Source of the DNA: Mycobacteriaceae bacterium
GTDB lineage: Bacteria > Actinomycetota > Actinomycetes > Mycobacteriales > Mycobacteriaceae
Assembly (NCBI GenBank): GCA_017882745.1
Contig: JADGOX010000034.1
Coordinates: forward strand, 1-41,668
DNA: 41,668 nucleotides
Direction: 5' to 3'
Under the pieces are notes generated by a model. That model did not search any database, was not told where the DNA came from, and saw only the letters and a program-made list of their open reading frames with translations. This document shows, one piece after another, positions 8,170 to 17,150 of this stretch. Made by a program: the position numbers and the translations under genes. Position 1 is the first letter of the stretch; each line of letters begins with the position of its first letter.

Positions 8170-11100
8170 TGTGGAGGCAGCCACGCCAGCTGAACCAGCC
8201 GCTGCCCGGACTTCCGGCTCACCAGAGTCCCTCGTCCTGGCGGCATCTGTGAAGGCTTGACGGTGCCGATGAGGGCACCCTCGTCCCTGCTGCCGCTCAT
8301 CACGAGTCCGCTACAGGCCAGGTCACGAAGGCGCGCGATCACGGGGTCGTAGAGCGCACGGCTCGCGCCGCCGCTACGGCGGGTGACGATGAGGTGAAGA
8401 CCGACGTCCTTGGCCTGCGCCAGGAGGTCAACGAGCGGACTGAGTGGGTTGCCGCTGCCGGTCGCCACCAGGTCGTAGTCGTCGACAACGATGTAGATCT
8501 CCGGACCGCTCCACCACGACCTGCTCCGCAGCTGTTCCTGGGTGACGTCGGAATCCGGCATCCGAGCAGACAGGTACCCGACGATCGCACCGATCATCTC
8601 CGTCAGCACTGATGCTGATGCCGCATATCCGGCGAGATGATCACCATCGACGACGCCGAGCAGAGTGCGCCGGTAGTCGGCGACGATGAACTTCGCCTGT
8701 TGCGGGGTGTTGCGCGCCATGATCTGGGTACAGATTGTCCGCAAGAGGTTGGTCTTGCCTGCCTCCCCGTCAGCGAACACCAACAAGTGCGGTTCAGCGC
8801 CGAAGTCGAGGTACGCGGGTGCCAGCTCGTTCTCGTCGATGCCGATGGGGATCTGCATCGGCATGTGCGCGTCGTGTTCCGTCGCCGACAGCAGGTGTTC
8901 GTAGCGGTACTGCTCCGGCAGCATGCGCACCGGCGGAGCGGGCGGCCCACCCCAGGCCTCGGTGAGCCGGTTGGCGGCATCTGCGATGCCCGCCGTCAGG
9001 TCTTCCGTGGTCGCGGTGGAGTCGATGCGAGGCAAGGCCGTCAACATCTGGAGCTTGTCCCTGGACAAGCCCCGCCCAGGGCGACCTTCGGGAACGTTGG
9101 CGGCAACCCGGCGGTCTACATCGGACTCCGAGGTGTCGCCCAGCCTCAGCTCGACCCTGGTTCCGAGCAGATCCTTCAACGCGGGACGGATCTCGGCCCA
9201 TCGAGCTGTCCCGATGACCAGGTGAACCCCGTAGGAGAGTCCCTGTGCCCCCAGGTTCATCACAGCCTGCTCGAGGGCTTCGAACTCCGTCTTGAAGGCC
9301 AGCCATCCGTCGATCACGAGGAAAACGTCACCGAAAGGATCCTCGCCGGTGTCGGGAATCTCGCCGCGGTGCTTGCGGGCCCGGAACTCAGCCATCGAGT
9401 CGATGCCGAGGTCGCGGAACCGCTCTTCTCGTCGACGAACGAGGCCGGTGAGCTCAGCCACCGTCCTGCGCACCCGGTCGGCGTCCAGACGACCGGCCAC
9501 GGAGCCGACATGAGGCACCCTGCCCATCGGCCCGAGCGTGCCGCCACCGAAGTCGAGACAGTAGAACTGCACCTCGGTCGGTGTGTGCGTGAGTGCCATG
9601 GACATGATGAACGTGCGCAGCAAGGTGGACTTGCCCGACTGCGGTCCGCCCAACACCGCCATGTGACCCTTTCCGCCCGAAAGATCCACCCACAGCTGGT
9701 CCCTACGCTGCTCGTACGGCTTGTCGACGATGCCGACCGGCACCTTGAGCCCACCGTTCCCGACGAAGCCCACGGGCGAGAGCCCGCGGTCGCGCGTAGG
9801 CGTCAGCGGAGGCAGCAGCTGGTCCAGCGTCGGGGGCAGGTCCAGCGGTGGCAGCCACACCTCGTGCGCCGGCGGACCCTGCCCGACAAGGCGACGCACG
9901 ACAACATCGAGCAGGGTGTCCTCCACCCCTGAGCTCGGCATGGCGGACTCTGCGCTCGGCAACACCGCCATCGCGGTCGAGACGTCCATGTGTTCCGGCT
10001 CGACGCGCTCGGGCCGGAACCAGTGCGGCCTGCGGTCGCCCGTCACCGGAGCCGTCATCGCCCCTTGCCCTGACTCGGCAACGCGGTACGGCCCCGAGAC
10101 GTAGGCGGCCTTGAACCGCACCATCGTCGACGTGTCGAACTTGAGGTAGCCCGATCCGGGGATGCTGGGCAGCTCATAAGCGTCCGGGACGCCCAGCACC
10201 GAGCGCGACTCTGCGGCCGAGAACGTCTTGAGCCCGATCCGGTAGGACAGGTGGCTGTCCAATCCACGGAGCTTGCCCTCCTCCAGTCGTTGACTGGCGA
10301 GCAACAGGTGCATCTGCAGTGATCTCCCAAGTCGACCGATCGCCACGAAGAGGTCGGCGAAGTCCGGCTTCTGGGCGAGCAACTCGGAGAACTCGTCGAC
10401 GACGATGAACAGCGCGGGGAGCGGGTCAAGATCCGCCCCGTTCTCCCGCGCCCGTTCGTACTCCTTGACGTTGGCGAAGTTGCCGGCGTTCTTGAGCAAC
10501 TCCTGGCGCCGGTTCATCTCGCCGGCCAACGCATCCTTCATCCGGTCGACCATGGTGAGGTCGTCCTGCAGGTTGGTGATGACGGCGGCCACATGCGGCG
10601 CACTGTCCAAGCCCAGGAACGTCGCGCCGCCCTTGAAGTCGACCAGGATCAGGTTGAGCGCTTCCGTGGAGTGCGTGACAATCATGCCCAGCACCAGGGT
10701 GCGCAGGAACTCGGACTTTCCCGAACCGGTGGCGCCGATGCACAGACCGTGCGGCCCCATCCCCTCCTGAGCAGACTCCTTGATGTCGAGCTCCACAAGC
10801 TCCCCGTTCTGCCCCACGCCGACCGGCACGCGCAGCCGGTCGCGCAGTGGTCGCGGACGCCATGTGTGTGCTACGTCAAAGGTCGACGCATCAGGCAGGC
10901 CGAGCATGTCCATGAACCCGAGGTTGGACAGCAGGGGATCCTCACCCTGCTCGTCAGACCCGCCTGTCCCCACCCGGTACGGCGACAGCGTGCGGGCCAG
11001 GGCCTCGCACTGCGGCACCGACATGGCGTCCGGGTCGGCAAACTTCTCCACCGCGGACGCGCTGCGCGCGCCGACTCCCGCTGGTGTGGCAACAAGACGA

Positions 11101-11201
11101 AGCCCGCGGCGCGCGGGCAAAGTCCCCAGAGAACCCGACAGGTCGATCAGAGTGACACCCGCGAGCCCTTCCTCCAGCATGACGCGCTCCTCGCCGGTCA
11201 C
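8166..11201 (-). CDS. eccC: EccC, C-terminal part with three FtsK/SpoIIIE ATPase domains (downstream of a frameshift)
   Basis: EccC is the motor of the ESX inner-membrane complex. This 1011-residue frame carries three tandem ATPase domains: Walker A GATGSGKS (156-163) with Walker B FIVVDEFSEL; Walker A GGPQSGKS (518-525) with Walker B LVIDGW; and Walker A DGEAGKT (811-817) with Walker B IVVDDYD. The membrane part is in another frame (11198-12178). This frame stays open upstream of the GTG at 11201 and reads VPDQPQVIVVIDGG, the expected EccC strand, up to the C tract at 11247-11253. So the start is probably artificial and the two parts are one gene. The stop overlaps the Hsp70-like start. Confidence 0.93.
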   Translation of the reverse strand: MTGEERVMLEEGLAGVTLIDLSGSLGTLPARRGLRLVATPAGVGARSASAVEKFADPDAMSVPQCEALARTLSPYRVGTGGSDEQGEDPLLSNLGFMDMLGLPDASTFDVAHTWRPRPLRDRLRVPVGVGQNGELVELDIKESAQEGMGPHGLCIGATGSGKSEFLRTLVLGMIVTHSTEALNLILVDFKGGATFLGLDSAPHVAAVITNLQDDLTMVDRMKDALAGEMNRRQELLKNAGNFANVKEYERARENGADLDPLPALFIVVDEFSELLAQKPDFADLFVAIGRLGRSLQMHLLLASQRLEEGKLRGLDSHLSYRIGLKTFSAAESRSVLGVPDAYELPSIPGSGYLKFDTSTMVRFKAAYVSGPYRVAESGQGAMTAPVTGDRRPHWFRPERVEPEHMDVSTAMAVLPSAESAMPSSGVEDTLLDVVVRRLVGQGPPAHEVWLPPLDLPPTLDQLLPPLTPTRDRGLSPVGFVGNGGLKVPVGIVDKPYEQRRDQLWVDLSGGKGHMAVLGGPQSGKSTLLRTFIMSMALTHTPTEVQFYCLDFGGGTLGPMGRVPHVGSVAGRLDADRVRRTVAELTGLVRRREERFRDLGIDSMAEFRARKHRGEIPDTGEDPFGDVFLVIDGWLAFKTEFEALEQAVMNLGAQGLSYGVHLVIGTARWAEIRPALKDLLGTRVELRLGDTSESDVDRRVAANVPEGRPGRGLSRDKLQMLTALPRIDSTATTEDLTAGIADAANRLTEAWGGPPAPPVRMLPEQYRYEHLLSATEHDAHMPMQIPIGIDENELAPAYLDFGAEPHLLVFADGEAGKTNLLRTICTQIMARNTPQQAKFIVADYRRTLLGVVDGDHLAGYAASASVLTEMIGAIVGYLSARMPDSDVTQEQLRSRSWWSGPEIYIVVDDYDLVATGSGNPLSPLVDLLAQAKDVGLHLIVTRRSGGASRALYDPVIARLRDLACSGLVMSGSRDEGALIGTVKPSQMPPGRGTLVSRKSGQRLVQLAWLPPQ

Positions 11202-12178
11202 CTCCCCCCCGTCGATGACGACGATGACCTGGGGTTGGTCAGGGACGGGGGGGCGTTCCGGCTGAACCGTTGCCGATCGGCCAGGAGCTCCTCCAATGAG
11301 CTTTCGAGCGCGGCCAGTGAGCCCGCGAGCAGCCGCTCCGAACCCACCGCGTCACTCCGGTGGGGGTTCTGCGCATGAGGCAGCCACTTCACCCATTCCC
11401 ACTGCGGCCGCGCCGGACCGCCCACCACCGCCGCGATGATGAGGTCCTCAGGAGCGTGGAAGGTGGCCAGCTGGCAGATCATCGCGCGGGTCAACGCCCG
11501 GCAGGTGTCCTCGTCGCCGGCCATCTCCACGGCAGCGAACCCGCGCAAGGAGATGGCGATGGGAAGCTCACTGACCACAGAGTGCGCGCGGACGAAGCGA
11601 CGCAAGGCCACCGTCGCGATCGGTTCCAGCTCGTCCACCGGACCGGTCTGCGGGGGAACGAGCCTCGTCGCAAGACGCTGGTGCCCGCGCCCCACCCGGA
11701 CGTGACAGAAATCGGGGTCCCCGGTCCGCCGTTCCCACATGCGCCGGGTCCGGACCATCGACCACAGAGCCTCGGGGTCGGGGTGGATCCACTCCAGGCC
11801 GATGCGCTGCTCGTCACCTGCTTCACGAGCACGTCCACGCATCTGTCCCAGATACCGGAGGTAGTCCTTGCGGTCCTCGTTCATCTCCGCCCTGCGCTGC
11901 CCACCACCGCGGCCGCCGCCGCCGGCGAACATGCCGACCATCGACATCATCATCATCATCGGAAACAGCAGTGACGCCGGGTTCAACCCGCCGCTGGAGG
12001 TGATCATCAAGGCGACCATGCCGACCATGGCCACCACCATGACCACGGGCATGAGCTTCATGAGGATGCCGCCGGGCACCAGGCGCGGAACCTCGGGCGG
12101 CGGCTCCAGATGTACCTCGCCACCAGGCATCCGAGGTGCCGCCATCCTCGGCCTGCGCCGGAACTGCACGGTGCTCAA
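11198..12178 (-). CDS. eccC: EccC, N-terminal membrane part (frame interrupted)
   Basis: Begins LSTVQFRRRPRMAAPRMPGG, a typical EccC N-terminus. Two membrane helices (about 39-60 and 66-85) follow, then a Gly-rich linker and the first part of the DUF domain that contacts EccB/EccE. TTG 12178 is chosen because the family N-terminus begins exactly there and GGAG lies 8 nt upstream. After RFSRNAPP the frame degenerates into a Ser-rich nonsense tail and stops at 11198. Adding one C to the C7 run at 11247-11253 would join it to the ATPase frame and give about 1340 aa, a normal EccC length. Divergent from eccD, as in ESX-4. Confidence 0.88.
   Translation of the reverse strand: MSTVQFRRRPRMAAPRMPGGEVHLEPPPEVPRLVPGGILMKLMPVVMVVAMVGMVALMITSSGGLNPASLLFPMMMMMSMVGMFAGGGGRGGGQRRAEMNEDRKDYLRYLGQMRGRAREAGDEQRIGLEWIHPDPEALWSMVRTRRMWERRTGDPDFCHVRVGRGHQRLATRLVPPQTGPVDELEPIATVALRRFVRAHSVVSELPIAISLRGFAAVEMAGDEDTCRALTRAMICQLATFHAPEDLIIAAVVGGPARPQWEWVKWLPHAQNPHRSDAVGSERLLAGSLAALESSLEELLADRQRFSRNAPPSLTNPRSSSSSTGGR
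11247..11253 (-). other. Homopolymer (C7 on minus strand) at the eccC frameshift
   Basis: Seven Gs on the plus strand. With eight the minus-strand reading continues ...NAPPVPDQPQVIVVIDGG... into the ATPase frame. With seven it becomes ...NAPPSLTNPRSSSSS and stops at 11198. A second G7/C7 run at 11204-11210 does not need correction. Confidence 0.85.
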
Positions 12179-12204
12179 CGGCGTGACTCCGTGACAATGC
12201 TCAT
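12175..12204 (-). CDS. Nine-codon leader ORF overlapping the eccC start
   Basis: ATG 12204 has a strong GGGGGAG ribosome site 8 nt upstream and encodes MSIVTESRR. Its TGA (12177-12175) overlaps the TTG start of eccC as TTGA. Such an arrangement would allow translational coupling of the weak TTG start. It could instead be chance; no homolog is expected for so short a peptide. Confidence 0.35.
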   Translation of the reverse strand: MSIVTESRR

Positions 12205-12437
12205 CGCTACGACTCCCCCATATCGTCAGCTGCCCGGCAAACCTCTCTGCCGAACAACTCGTCGGAGGACATACTAGATCGGCCCCGGCCAGGACCTGAC
12301 CAAGCACGGTCGGACCCGACGGGATCTGTGCCGCGTTGCCGGGGCCGTATCGTCAGTCCGCGCTGCTGGCGACAGCGTGCAGACACCGCGTATCCGGAGT
12401 GAGGTCCGGCATACACACGAAATCTAGGGGGAGAACA
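12205..12437. promoter_or_regulatory. Divergent control region eccC / eccD with long inverted repeat
   Basis: Lies between the divergent eccC and eccD starts. A 10-bp perfect inverted repeat, CGGCCCCGGC (12280-12289) and GCCGGGGCCG (12338-12347), encloses a 48-nt segment that itself contains GTCGG-AC-CCGAC. Possible -10 elements are TAGTAT on the minus strand (12276-12271) and TATCGT on the plus strand (12348-12353), both with poor -35 matches. The eccD ribosome site AGGGGGAG is at 12426-12433. Confidence 0.4.
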
Positions 12438-13877
12438 GTGACGGCAGTGAGGACATCACCGGGCGGCACGGTGACGGATCGTCAAGCGACGATCGGCAGC
12501 GCATCGGTCGTCGGCACCTCGACGGTGTTCACGCGCATCACCGTGGTGGCGCCACGTACCCGGATCGACGTCGCCCTGCCGTCCGACGTGGCGCTCGCCG
12601 ACCTGCTACCGATGCTGCTGAACATGGCACGCGAGAATTCACCCGATGGCGGTGCGAGACACGGGGGCTGGTGCGTCGCACGCCTCGGTGACGCACCCCT
12701 GGACTCGACGAAGACCCTCGGTGGGCACGGGGTGCTCGACGGTGAGCTGCTGCAGCTGCGCAAACGTTCCGAGTCGCCGCCGCTGCCGCTGTTCGACGAC
12801 GTGATCGACGCTGTCGCGCTGAGCACTCCAAGTAGCTACCGGCCGTGGACCGAGCAGACCGCCCGCACGCTGGGGGCAGGCGCCGCGATGCTGGCGCTTC
12901 TTGGCGCTGCCACGGTGCTCTACCTCGCCGGACCCGGCGCAGCAGAGGCCCTCACCGGGGCCCTGACCGCACTGGTGCTCGTAGGCCTCGGCTCAGTGGT
13001 GAGCCGCGTGTACGGGGACCCGGAGGCCGGCGTCGCGCTCGGTGTGTCAGCCCTGCCCATGGCGTTCGTCGCAGGCTTGTTCGCCGTCCCCGGTGGGCCG
13101 GGGCGGCCCAACATGCTGTTGGCCTGCGTCGCAACGGCGGTACTCGCGGCCGCTGCTGTCGGCCTGATCGCCGCGGGCGTCACCGCCTTCGTGGCTATCG
13201 GCTCGGCCGGCCTGCTCAGCGCTGTTGCCTGCCTGATTGCGGTGCTGGTCGCCCATCCCGTTCCAGGCGTCGGCGCCGGGCTGGCCGCCGCAGCACTGAT
13301 CGGACTGTCCGCGGCGCCTCGGCTGACCATCCAACTCGCACGTCTGCCGCTGCCCGCCGTACCGACAACGGCCAGCGAGCTCAACGAGGACGACGCGGCG
13401 GAGTTCCCCGACTTCTTGACCATCGAACGGCAAGCGGCACTGGGCCACCAGTACCTCTCGGGGATGGTGATCGGCTTCGGCGCCACTGCGGCGATCGGTG
13501 CCTTGCTCGCCGCGCAGCAGGGCACCGCGGGGGTGCTGCTCGCGACGGCGGTGGCCGCGGTTCTGATGCTGCGCGCCCGCACCTACGCCAACGGAATGCA
13601 GGCGGTGGCCCTGCTCCTCGCCGGCGTCGCGACGGCAGCAGGCACGGTCGTCAGCTGGCTCGTGCACACCGATGACCACACCCGCGCGCTGTGGGTGTTC
13701 GCGTCCTGCATCCTGCTCGGGGCGCTCGCGCTCGTGCTCGGCGTGGTCTTTCCACGGCGACGCTTCTCCCCCGTGCTTCGCCGCAGTGTCGAGCTGTTCG
13801 AGGCAGTGCTCATCGCGGCGGTGCTGCCGCTGGCACTCGCCGTCATGGACCTCTATTCAGCGATGCGTCACCTGTGA
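12438..13877 (+). CDS. eccD: EccD, ESX multi-spanning membrane channel component
   Basis: EccD forms the membrane vestibule of the ESX complex. The first about 100 residues are a ubiquitin-like cytosolic domain (FTRITVVAPRTRIDVALPSD, then the LLPMLLNMA helix and the DSTKTLGGHGVLDGELLQL segment). From about residue 115 to the end come about 11 hydrophobic helices rich in Ala, Val, Leu and Gly, interrupted by a charged cytosolic loop (NEDDAAEFPDFLTIERQAAL). GTG 12438 is chosen for its AGGGGGAG 4-5 nt upstream; the frame extends to 12336 without a better start. The 479-aa product is of usual length. The stop overlaps the mycP start (GTGA), so eccD and mycP form an operon. Confidence 0.94.
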   Translation: MTAVRTSPGGTVTDRQATIGSASVVGTSTVFTRITVVAPRTRIDVALPSDVALADLLPMLLNMARENSPDGGARHGGWCVARLGDAPLDSTKTLGGHGVLDGELLQLRKRSESPPLPLFDDVIDAVALSTPSSYRPWTEQTARTLGAGAAMLALLGAATVLYLAGPGAAEALTGALTALVLVGLGSVVSRVYGDPEAGVALGVSALPMAFVAGLFAVPGGPGRPNMLLACVATAVLAAAAVGLIAAGVTAFVAIGSAGLLSAVACLIAVLVAHPVPGVGAGLAAAALIGLSAAPRLTIQLARLPLPAVPTTASELNEDDAAEFPDFLTIERQAALGHQYLSGMVIGFGATAAIGALLAAQQGTAGVLLATAVAAVLMLRARTYANGMQAVALLLAGVATAAGTVVSWLVHTDDHTRALWVFASCILLGALALVLGVVFPRRRFSPVLRRSVELFEAVLIAAVLPLALAVMDLYSAMRHL

Positions 13878-15307
13878 GACGGGCGCTCCCCGCACTGGGC
13901 GGCGTAGCGGGAATCGTATGGTCGCTAGCCCTCTCCGCCCCACAGGCCACCGCTCAGACAGCTAGTTCTCCCACACCCTCACCCAGCTACACCGCACCTC
14001 CGTTGCCAGATCCCATGCTGCATCCGACGGCAGCCCCGATCGCGCCGGACGAGGCCACCAAGCAGATCGCCGCCTGCGTCACGGCCGACCCAAAATCGAC
14101 GGGCGCCATCACGCAGGCCCCCTGGGGCCAGACCCAGCTGAGGTTCACGGACGCATGGCCTTTGAGTACCGGCAAAGGAATACGCGTCGCGGTGATCGAC
14201 ACCGGGGTGAACCCGCACCCGAGATTTGGCACTCCAGTCATCGCTGGCGGCGACTACGTGTCGAACACACCGGGAACCACCGACTGCGACGGCCATGGCA
14301 CGATCGTCGCCGGCATCATCGCGGCATCATCGGATCCCAAGGAGAAGACCGCCTTCGCCGGCGTGGCCCCGGACGCCACCATCATCAGCATCCGCCAGTC
14401 CAGCAAGTCCTACGAGCCTGTTGCGCCCAAACAGCAGACCGACAAGGGCGGCTACGGAAACCTGAATACTCTTGCCCGGTCAGTAGTACGAGCCGTCGAC
14501 CTGAACGCCAAGGTGATCAACATCTCCGAGGCCTCCTGCCGACCGGCTGCTGCGCGTCCCGGCGACGGCCTCCTCGGCGCGGCGCTCAAGTACGCAGCGG
14601 ACCGCGATGTGGTTGTCGTCGCCGCGGCAGGCAATGTGGGCGGCGACTGTGCGCCGCAGAACGCCACGGCTCCTCAACAGCCCGGAATCGCAAGCGCGTC
14701 ACAAGTAAGCACGGTGGCGAGTCCCGCATGGTTCAGCGACAACGTGCTCTCGGTCGGCTGGATGGCGAAGGATGGCACCCCGTCGAAGTACAGCCTTGCG
14801 GGTCCATGGGTGGGAGTGGCGGGACCCGGCGAGGACATCACCTCTCTGGACCCGGCTGGCGGTGCGACCGGGTTGACCAACCTGCTGGCGGAAAAGCCTG
14901 GCGCCAAGCTGGGCGCTATTCAGGGGACCAGCTTCGCCACGCCCTACGTCTCCGGCACCGCGGCCTTGGTGCGCGCTCGCTTCCCCACACTCTCCGCCAA
15001 GCAGGTGATCGAACGGATCAAGGCCACCGCACACAGACCCTCAGGTGGCTGGACCCCGTCAGTGGGCTACGGAATGGTGGATCCGGTTGCCGCCGTATCT
15101 GACGTGCTGCCCAACGATGTCAGTGCGCAGGCCGCCAACAACAGCACCGCCCAGATGCCCCCACCGCACGCCAGGGCCGCGCCGGACAACACCGCCAGGA
15201 ATGTCGCGTTCATCGGTTCCGCCGCGGCACTCGCCGCAGCGCTGATCACCTTCGCCCTGCTCGATGTGACGCGGCGTCACCGACGTCGCAGAGAACCACA
15301 GCCCTAG
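13874..15307 (+). CDS. mycP: Mycosin MycP, ESX-associated subtilisin-like serine protease
   Basis: Membrane-anchored protease on the outer face of the plasma membrane, required for ESX complex stability and for cleaving some substrates. A signal peptide (residues 1-28, hydrophobic core GGVAGIVWSLALSA) precedes a Pro/Ser/Thr-rich linker. The catalytic triad is Asp109 in VAVIDTG, His141 in DCDGHGT and Ser353 in GTSFATPYVSG, with the oxyanion Asn in AAAGN. A C-terminal membrane helix (about 444-465) ends in a basic cytosolic tail. GTG 13874 overlaps the eccD TGA by 4 nt. The 477-aa length is typical. The active site is intact. Confidence 0.95.
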   Translation: MRRALPALGGVAGIVWSLALSAPQATAQTASSPTPSPSYTAPPLPDPMLHPTAAPIAPDEATKQIAACVTADPKSTGAITQAPWGQTQLRFTDAWPLSTGKGIRVAVIDTGVNPHPRFGTPVIAGGDYVSNTPGTTDCDGHGTIVAGIIAASSDPKEKTAFAGVAPDATIISIRQSSKSYEPVAPKQQTDKGGYGNLNTLARSVVRAVDLNAKVINISEASCRPAAARPGDGLLGAALKYAADRDVVVVAAAGNVGGDCAPQNATAPQQPGIASASQVSTVASPAWFSDNVLSVGWMAKDGTPSKYSLAGPWVGVAGPGEDITSLDPAGGATGLTNLLAEKPGAKLGAIQGTSFATPYVSGTAALVRARFPTLSAKQVIERIKATAHRPSGGWTPSVGYGMVDPVAAVSDVLPNDVSAQAANNSTAQMPPPHARAAPDNTARNVAFIGSAAALAAALITFALLDVTRRHRRRREPQP

Positions 15308-15411
15308 CGGTTGTCCGGGGCGTTCATCGGCATGACGGCGCCGGCCCTGCCCTCCGCTGGGGGCGCTTGGACGCCCGGGCTCGCACGGCGGAATCGGTTC
15401 GGCGGTCCAGC

Positions 15412-16947
15412 TCAGGGACCGCCCGGCTTCGGCACGGTTGAAGCCCGCGGGTCAGAGGACACCCCGTCGTGGGCCAGTAGTGCGGAGTGTTGGCTCAGCT
15501 CCGGCCCGATCGGCAGCAAGCTGATGATCTGGTTGGGTGCCGGATCGAGCTGCCCATCCAGACCCAACACGCCTGCTGTGTCCATATCGGCCACACCGAA
15601 GCGGACTCCGGTATCACCCACAAGGAACAACGGGCCGGCGTCGGCCCCGGGCGCGGCAACTGCGCGGATGAGTGCTCCCTTCGCGGGAGGCACGTACACC
15701 GAGTCGAGCAACGGCCCCTCGCCGTCGGCCTGCGCCAGAGTCACCACCTTGGCGCCCGACGGAAGCGGCAGTGCAGCGCCGGCAAGCACCGTCGACTTCA
15801 GCACACGCTGCGACTGTTGTCCTTGCGCTGCATCGTTTCTTGAGTTACCGCCGGTCCCGTCCCAGGACATACAGGACACGGGACTGTCCGAGGCGTCGAT
15901 CACCGCCGGGACCTGCTGAGGAAGATTTTCGACGGTGAGTTTCACCTGTGACGGGGGCAGCTGCCCAATGACCGAGGCCGATACTGGCAAGGGGTCGGTG
16001 CCGTCGACCGCGAACTGGAGAATCCGAGCGACCGCCGGCGCAACCTGCTGCACGCCGTCTCTGAGCACGAGGTAGTACTGGTCGTCCGACATCCCCTTGC
16101 CCTTCAGGACCGAGCCAACGACGGCAGTCGACAGCTTTTCCGCGCCTTTGAACGTCGGGTGGGCACCCCGGGCGGGCACGAGTGGCGCCACCACCGGGGC
16201 AACCTCCGGGATCGCGTTCAGCACCGCGGCACTCATGGTGCGCACGGCGGCGTCCTCAAGCCCCAGCGCTCGAGCGACGCCGAGGTCGCTCAGATCGATC
16301 TTGGCACGCTTCCCGTCGTAGACCAGGTAGGTCTGCCCGCCGACGTCTGCCGGGAGCTTCACGAGCAGCGCTCCGCCGCCACTCAAGGAAGCGGCTCCCG
16401 GACTGAGCACGCCGGCAATGACGGTGGTGGTCGCCGGTGCCCGTGCGGCTTGATTCTGGGGTGTGGACCCGGAGTTGTCCGGGGACAGGCTGTCGCACAC
16501 CGTCCACACATCCGCGGGCCGCTCGCTGGCCGCGGGCAGGAGGGACGGGCCGCCGGGGATACCCAGCAGCGGCCCTCGCGGGACGTCGGCGAGAGCCGAG
16601 TCCGACACCGAGCTCGGCGCCGCCGCCTGACCCACGATCAGCCGCGCGGAGGCGAGGTTCATCACGGGATGCAGCACTCCGTCGACCCGCACATACAGCG
16701 AACCGGAGTCCTTGGCCATGACGATCGCACTGTCGCCCAGCCCACCCGAGGGCTTGAACAACGCGAAGAGCGCGAAGCCGGCGAGCGCGAGAATGCCGAG
16801 CACGACTCCCACTGCAGTGGCGCGAACCTGCGTACGCATCGGGTCGTGCAGCATCACCGCGTCCTTGCGGACCAGCGCGTGCTCCATCCTCCGCAGGACG
16901 AAACGATATGCCTGCACCTGTGACTTCGTCGTCGGTGTCACCGCCAT
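15412..16947 (-). CDS. eccB: EccB, ESX membrane complex component
   Basis: Begins MAVTPTTKSQVQAYRFVLRR, the conserved EccB cytosolic start, followed by HALVRKDAVMLHDPMR and one membrane helix at about residues 43-64. The rest (about 445 residues) is the extracytoplasmic domain of repeated beta-rich units, with the conserved Cys pair (VCDSLSP and SCMSWDG) expected to form a disulfide. ATG 16947 has GGGGAGG about 10 nt upstream; an upstream frame to 17067 encodes no EccB sequence. The product has 511 aa, full length. It is transcribed towards mycP, whose stop is 104 bp away, and is divergent from eccE. Confidence 0.94.
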   Translation of the reverse strand: MAVTPTTKSQVQAYRFVLRRMEHALVRKDAVMLHDPMRTQVRATAVGVVLGILALAGFALFALFKPSGGLGDSAIVMAKDSGSLYVRVDGVLHPVMNLASARLIVGQAAAPSSVSDSALADVPRGPLLGIPGGPSLLPAASERPADVWTVCDSLSPDNSGSTPQNQAARAPATTTVIAGVLSPGAASLSGGGALLVKLPADVGGQTYLVYDGKRAKIDLSDLGVARALGLEDAAVRTMSAAVLNAIPEVAPVVAPLVPARGAHPTFKGAEKLSTAVVGSVLKGKGMSDDQYYLVLRDGVQQVAPAVARILQFAVDGTDPLPVSASVIGQLPPSQVKLTVENLPQQVPAVIDASDSPVSCMSWDGTGGNSRNDAAQGQQSQRVLKSTVLAGAALPLPSGAKVVTLAQADGEGPLLDSVYVPPAKGALIRAVAAPGADAGPLFLVGDTGVRFGVADMDTAGVLGLDGQLDPAPNQIISLLPIGPELSQHSALLAHDGVSSDPRASTVPKPGGP

Positions 16948-17150
16948 CGACCGTGTACCTCCCCCTCGGCCCACAACCATTCCTGGTTGTACGGTTGCCG
17001 ACAATAGACTGGTGCCCGAGCGCGACTGGTCACCCAAGGTGGGACCGAGTTCGCAGGACGCAGGCAAGTAGCATCGCCTCGTCCGTTCTGCTCAGGCTAA
17101 GGCAACGAGGTCGCTACTGACGACCGCATACGTGGGGGAGCACCAAGGAC
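16948..17150. promoter_or_regulatory. Divergent control region eccB / eccE with operator-like palindrome
   Basis: A perfect palindrome ACAACCA-TTCC-TGGTTGT (16973-16990) lies 26 bp upstream of the eccB ATG. On the plus strand a good -10 box TAGACT (17005-17010) follows the palindrome by 14 bp, placing the palindrome over the expected -35 region of an eccE promoter; no clear -35 is seen. Direct repeats GACTGGT occur at 17007-17013 and 17024-17030. The arrangement fits a regulator site, untested. Confidence 0.45.

Noticed and set aside
8637-9932. Long plus-strand open frame antisense to eccC
   Set aside because: It lies fully inside eccC and has Arg/His/Gln-rich composition without domains, as expected for antisense frames of GC-rich genes.
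11198-11201. Natural EccCa/EccCb division as in ESX-1
   Set aside because: In ESX-1 the division lies between ATPase domains 1 and 2. Here it falls before the first ATPase domain, and conserved EccC sequence continues in the second frame upstream of its GTG, which points to a frameshift.
12845-13675. Alternative-frame ORF inside eccD
   Set aside because: Arg/Gly-rich frame-shadow of eccD, which itself shows clear membrane topology.
15308-15411. Bidirectional terminator between mycP and eccB
   Set aside because: Only a 5-bp GGGCG/CGCCC stem was found in this 104-bp convergent gap, not enough to call.
17095-17115. Half iron box (AGGCTAAGGCAAC) upstream of eccE
   Set aside because: Only about 10 of 19 positions fit the IdeR consensus, with no symmetry.
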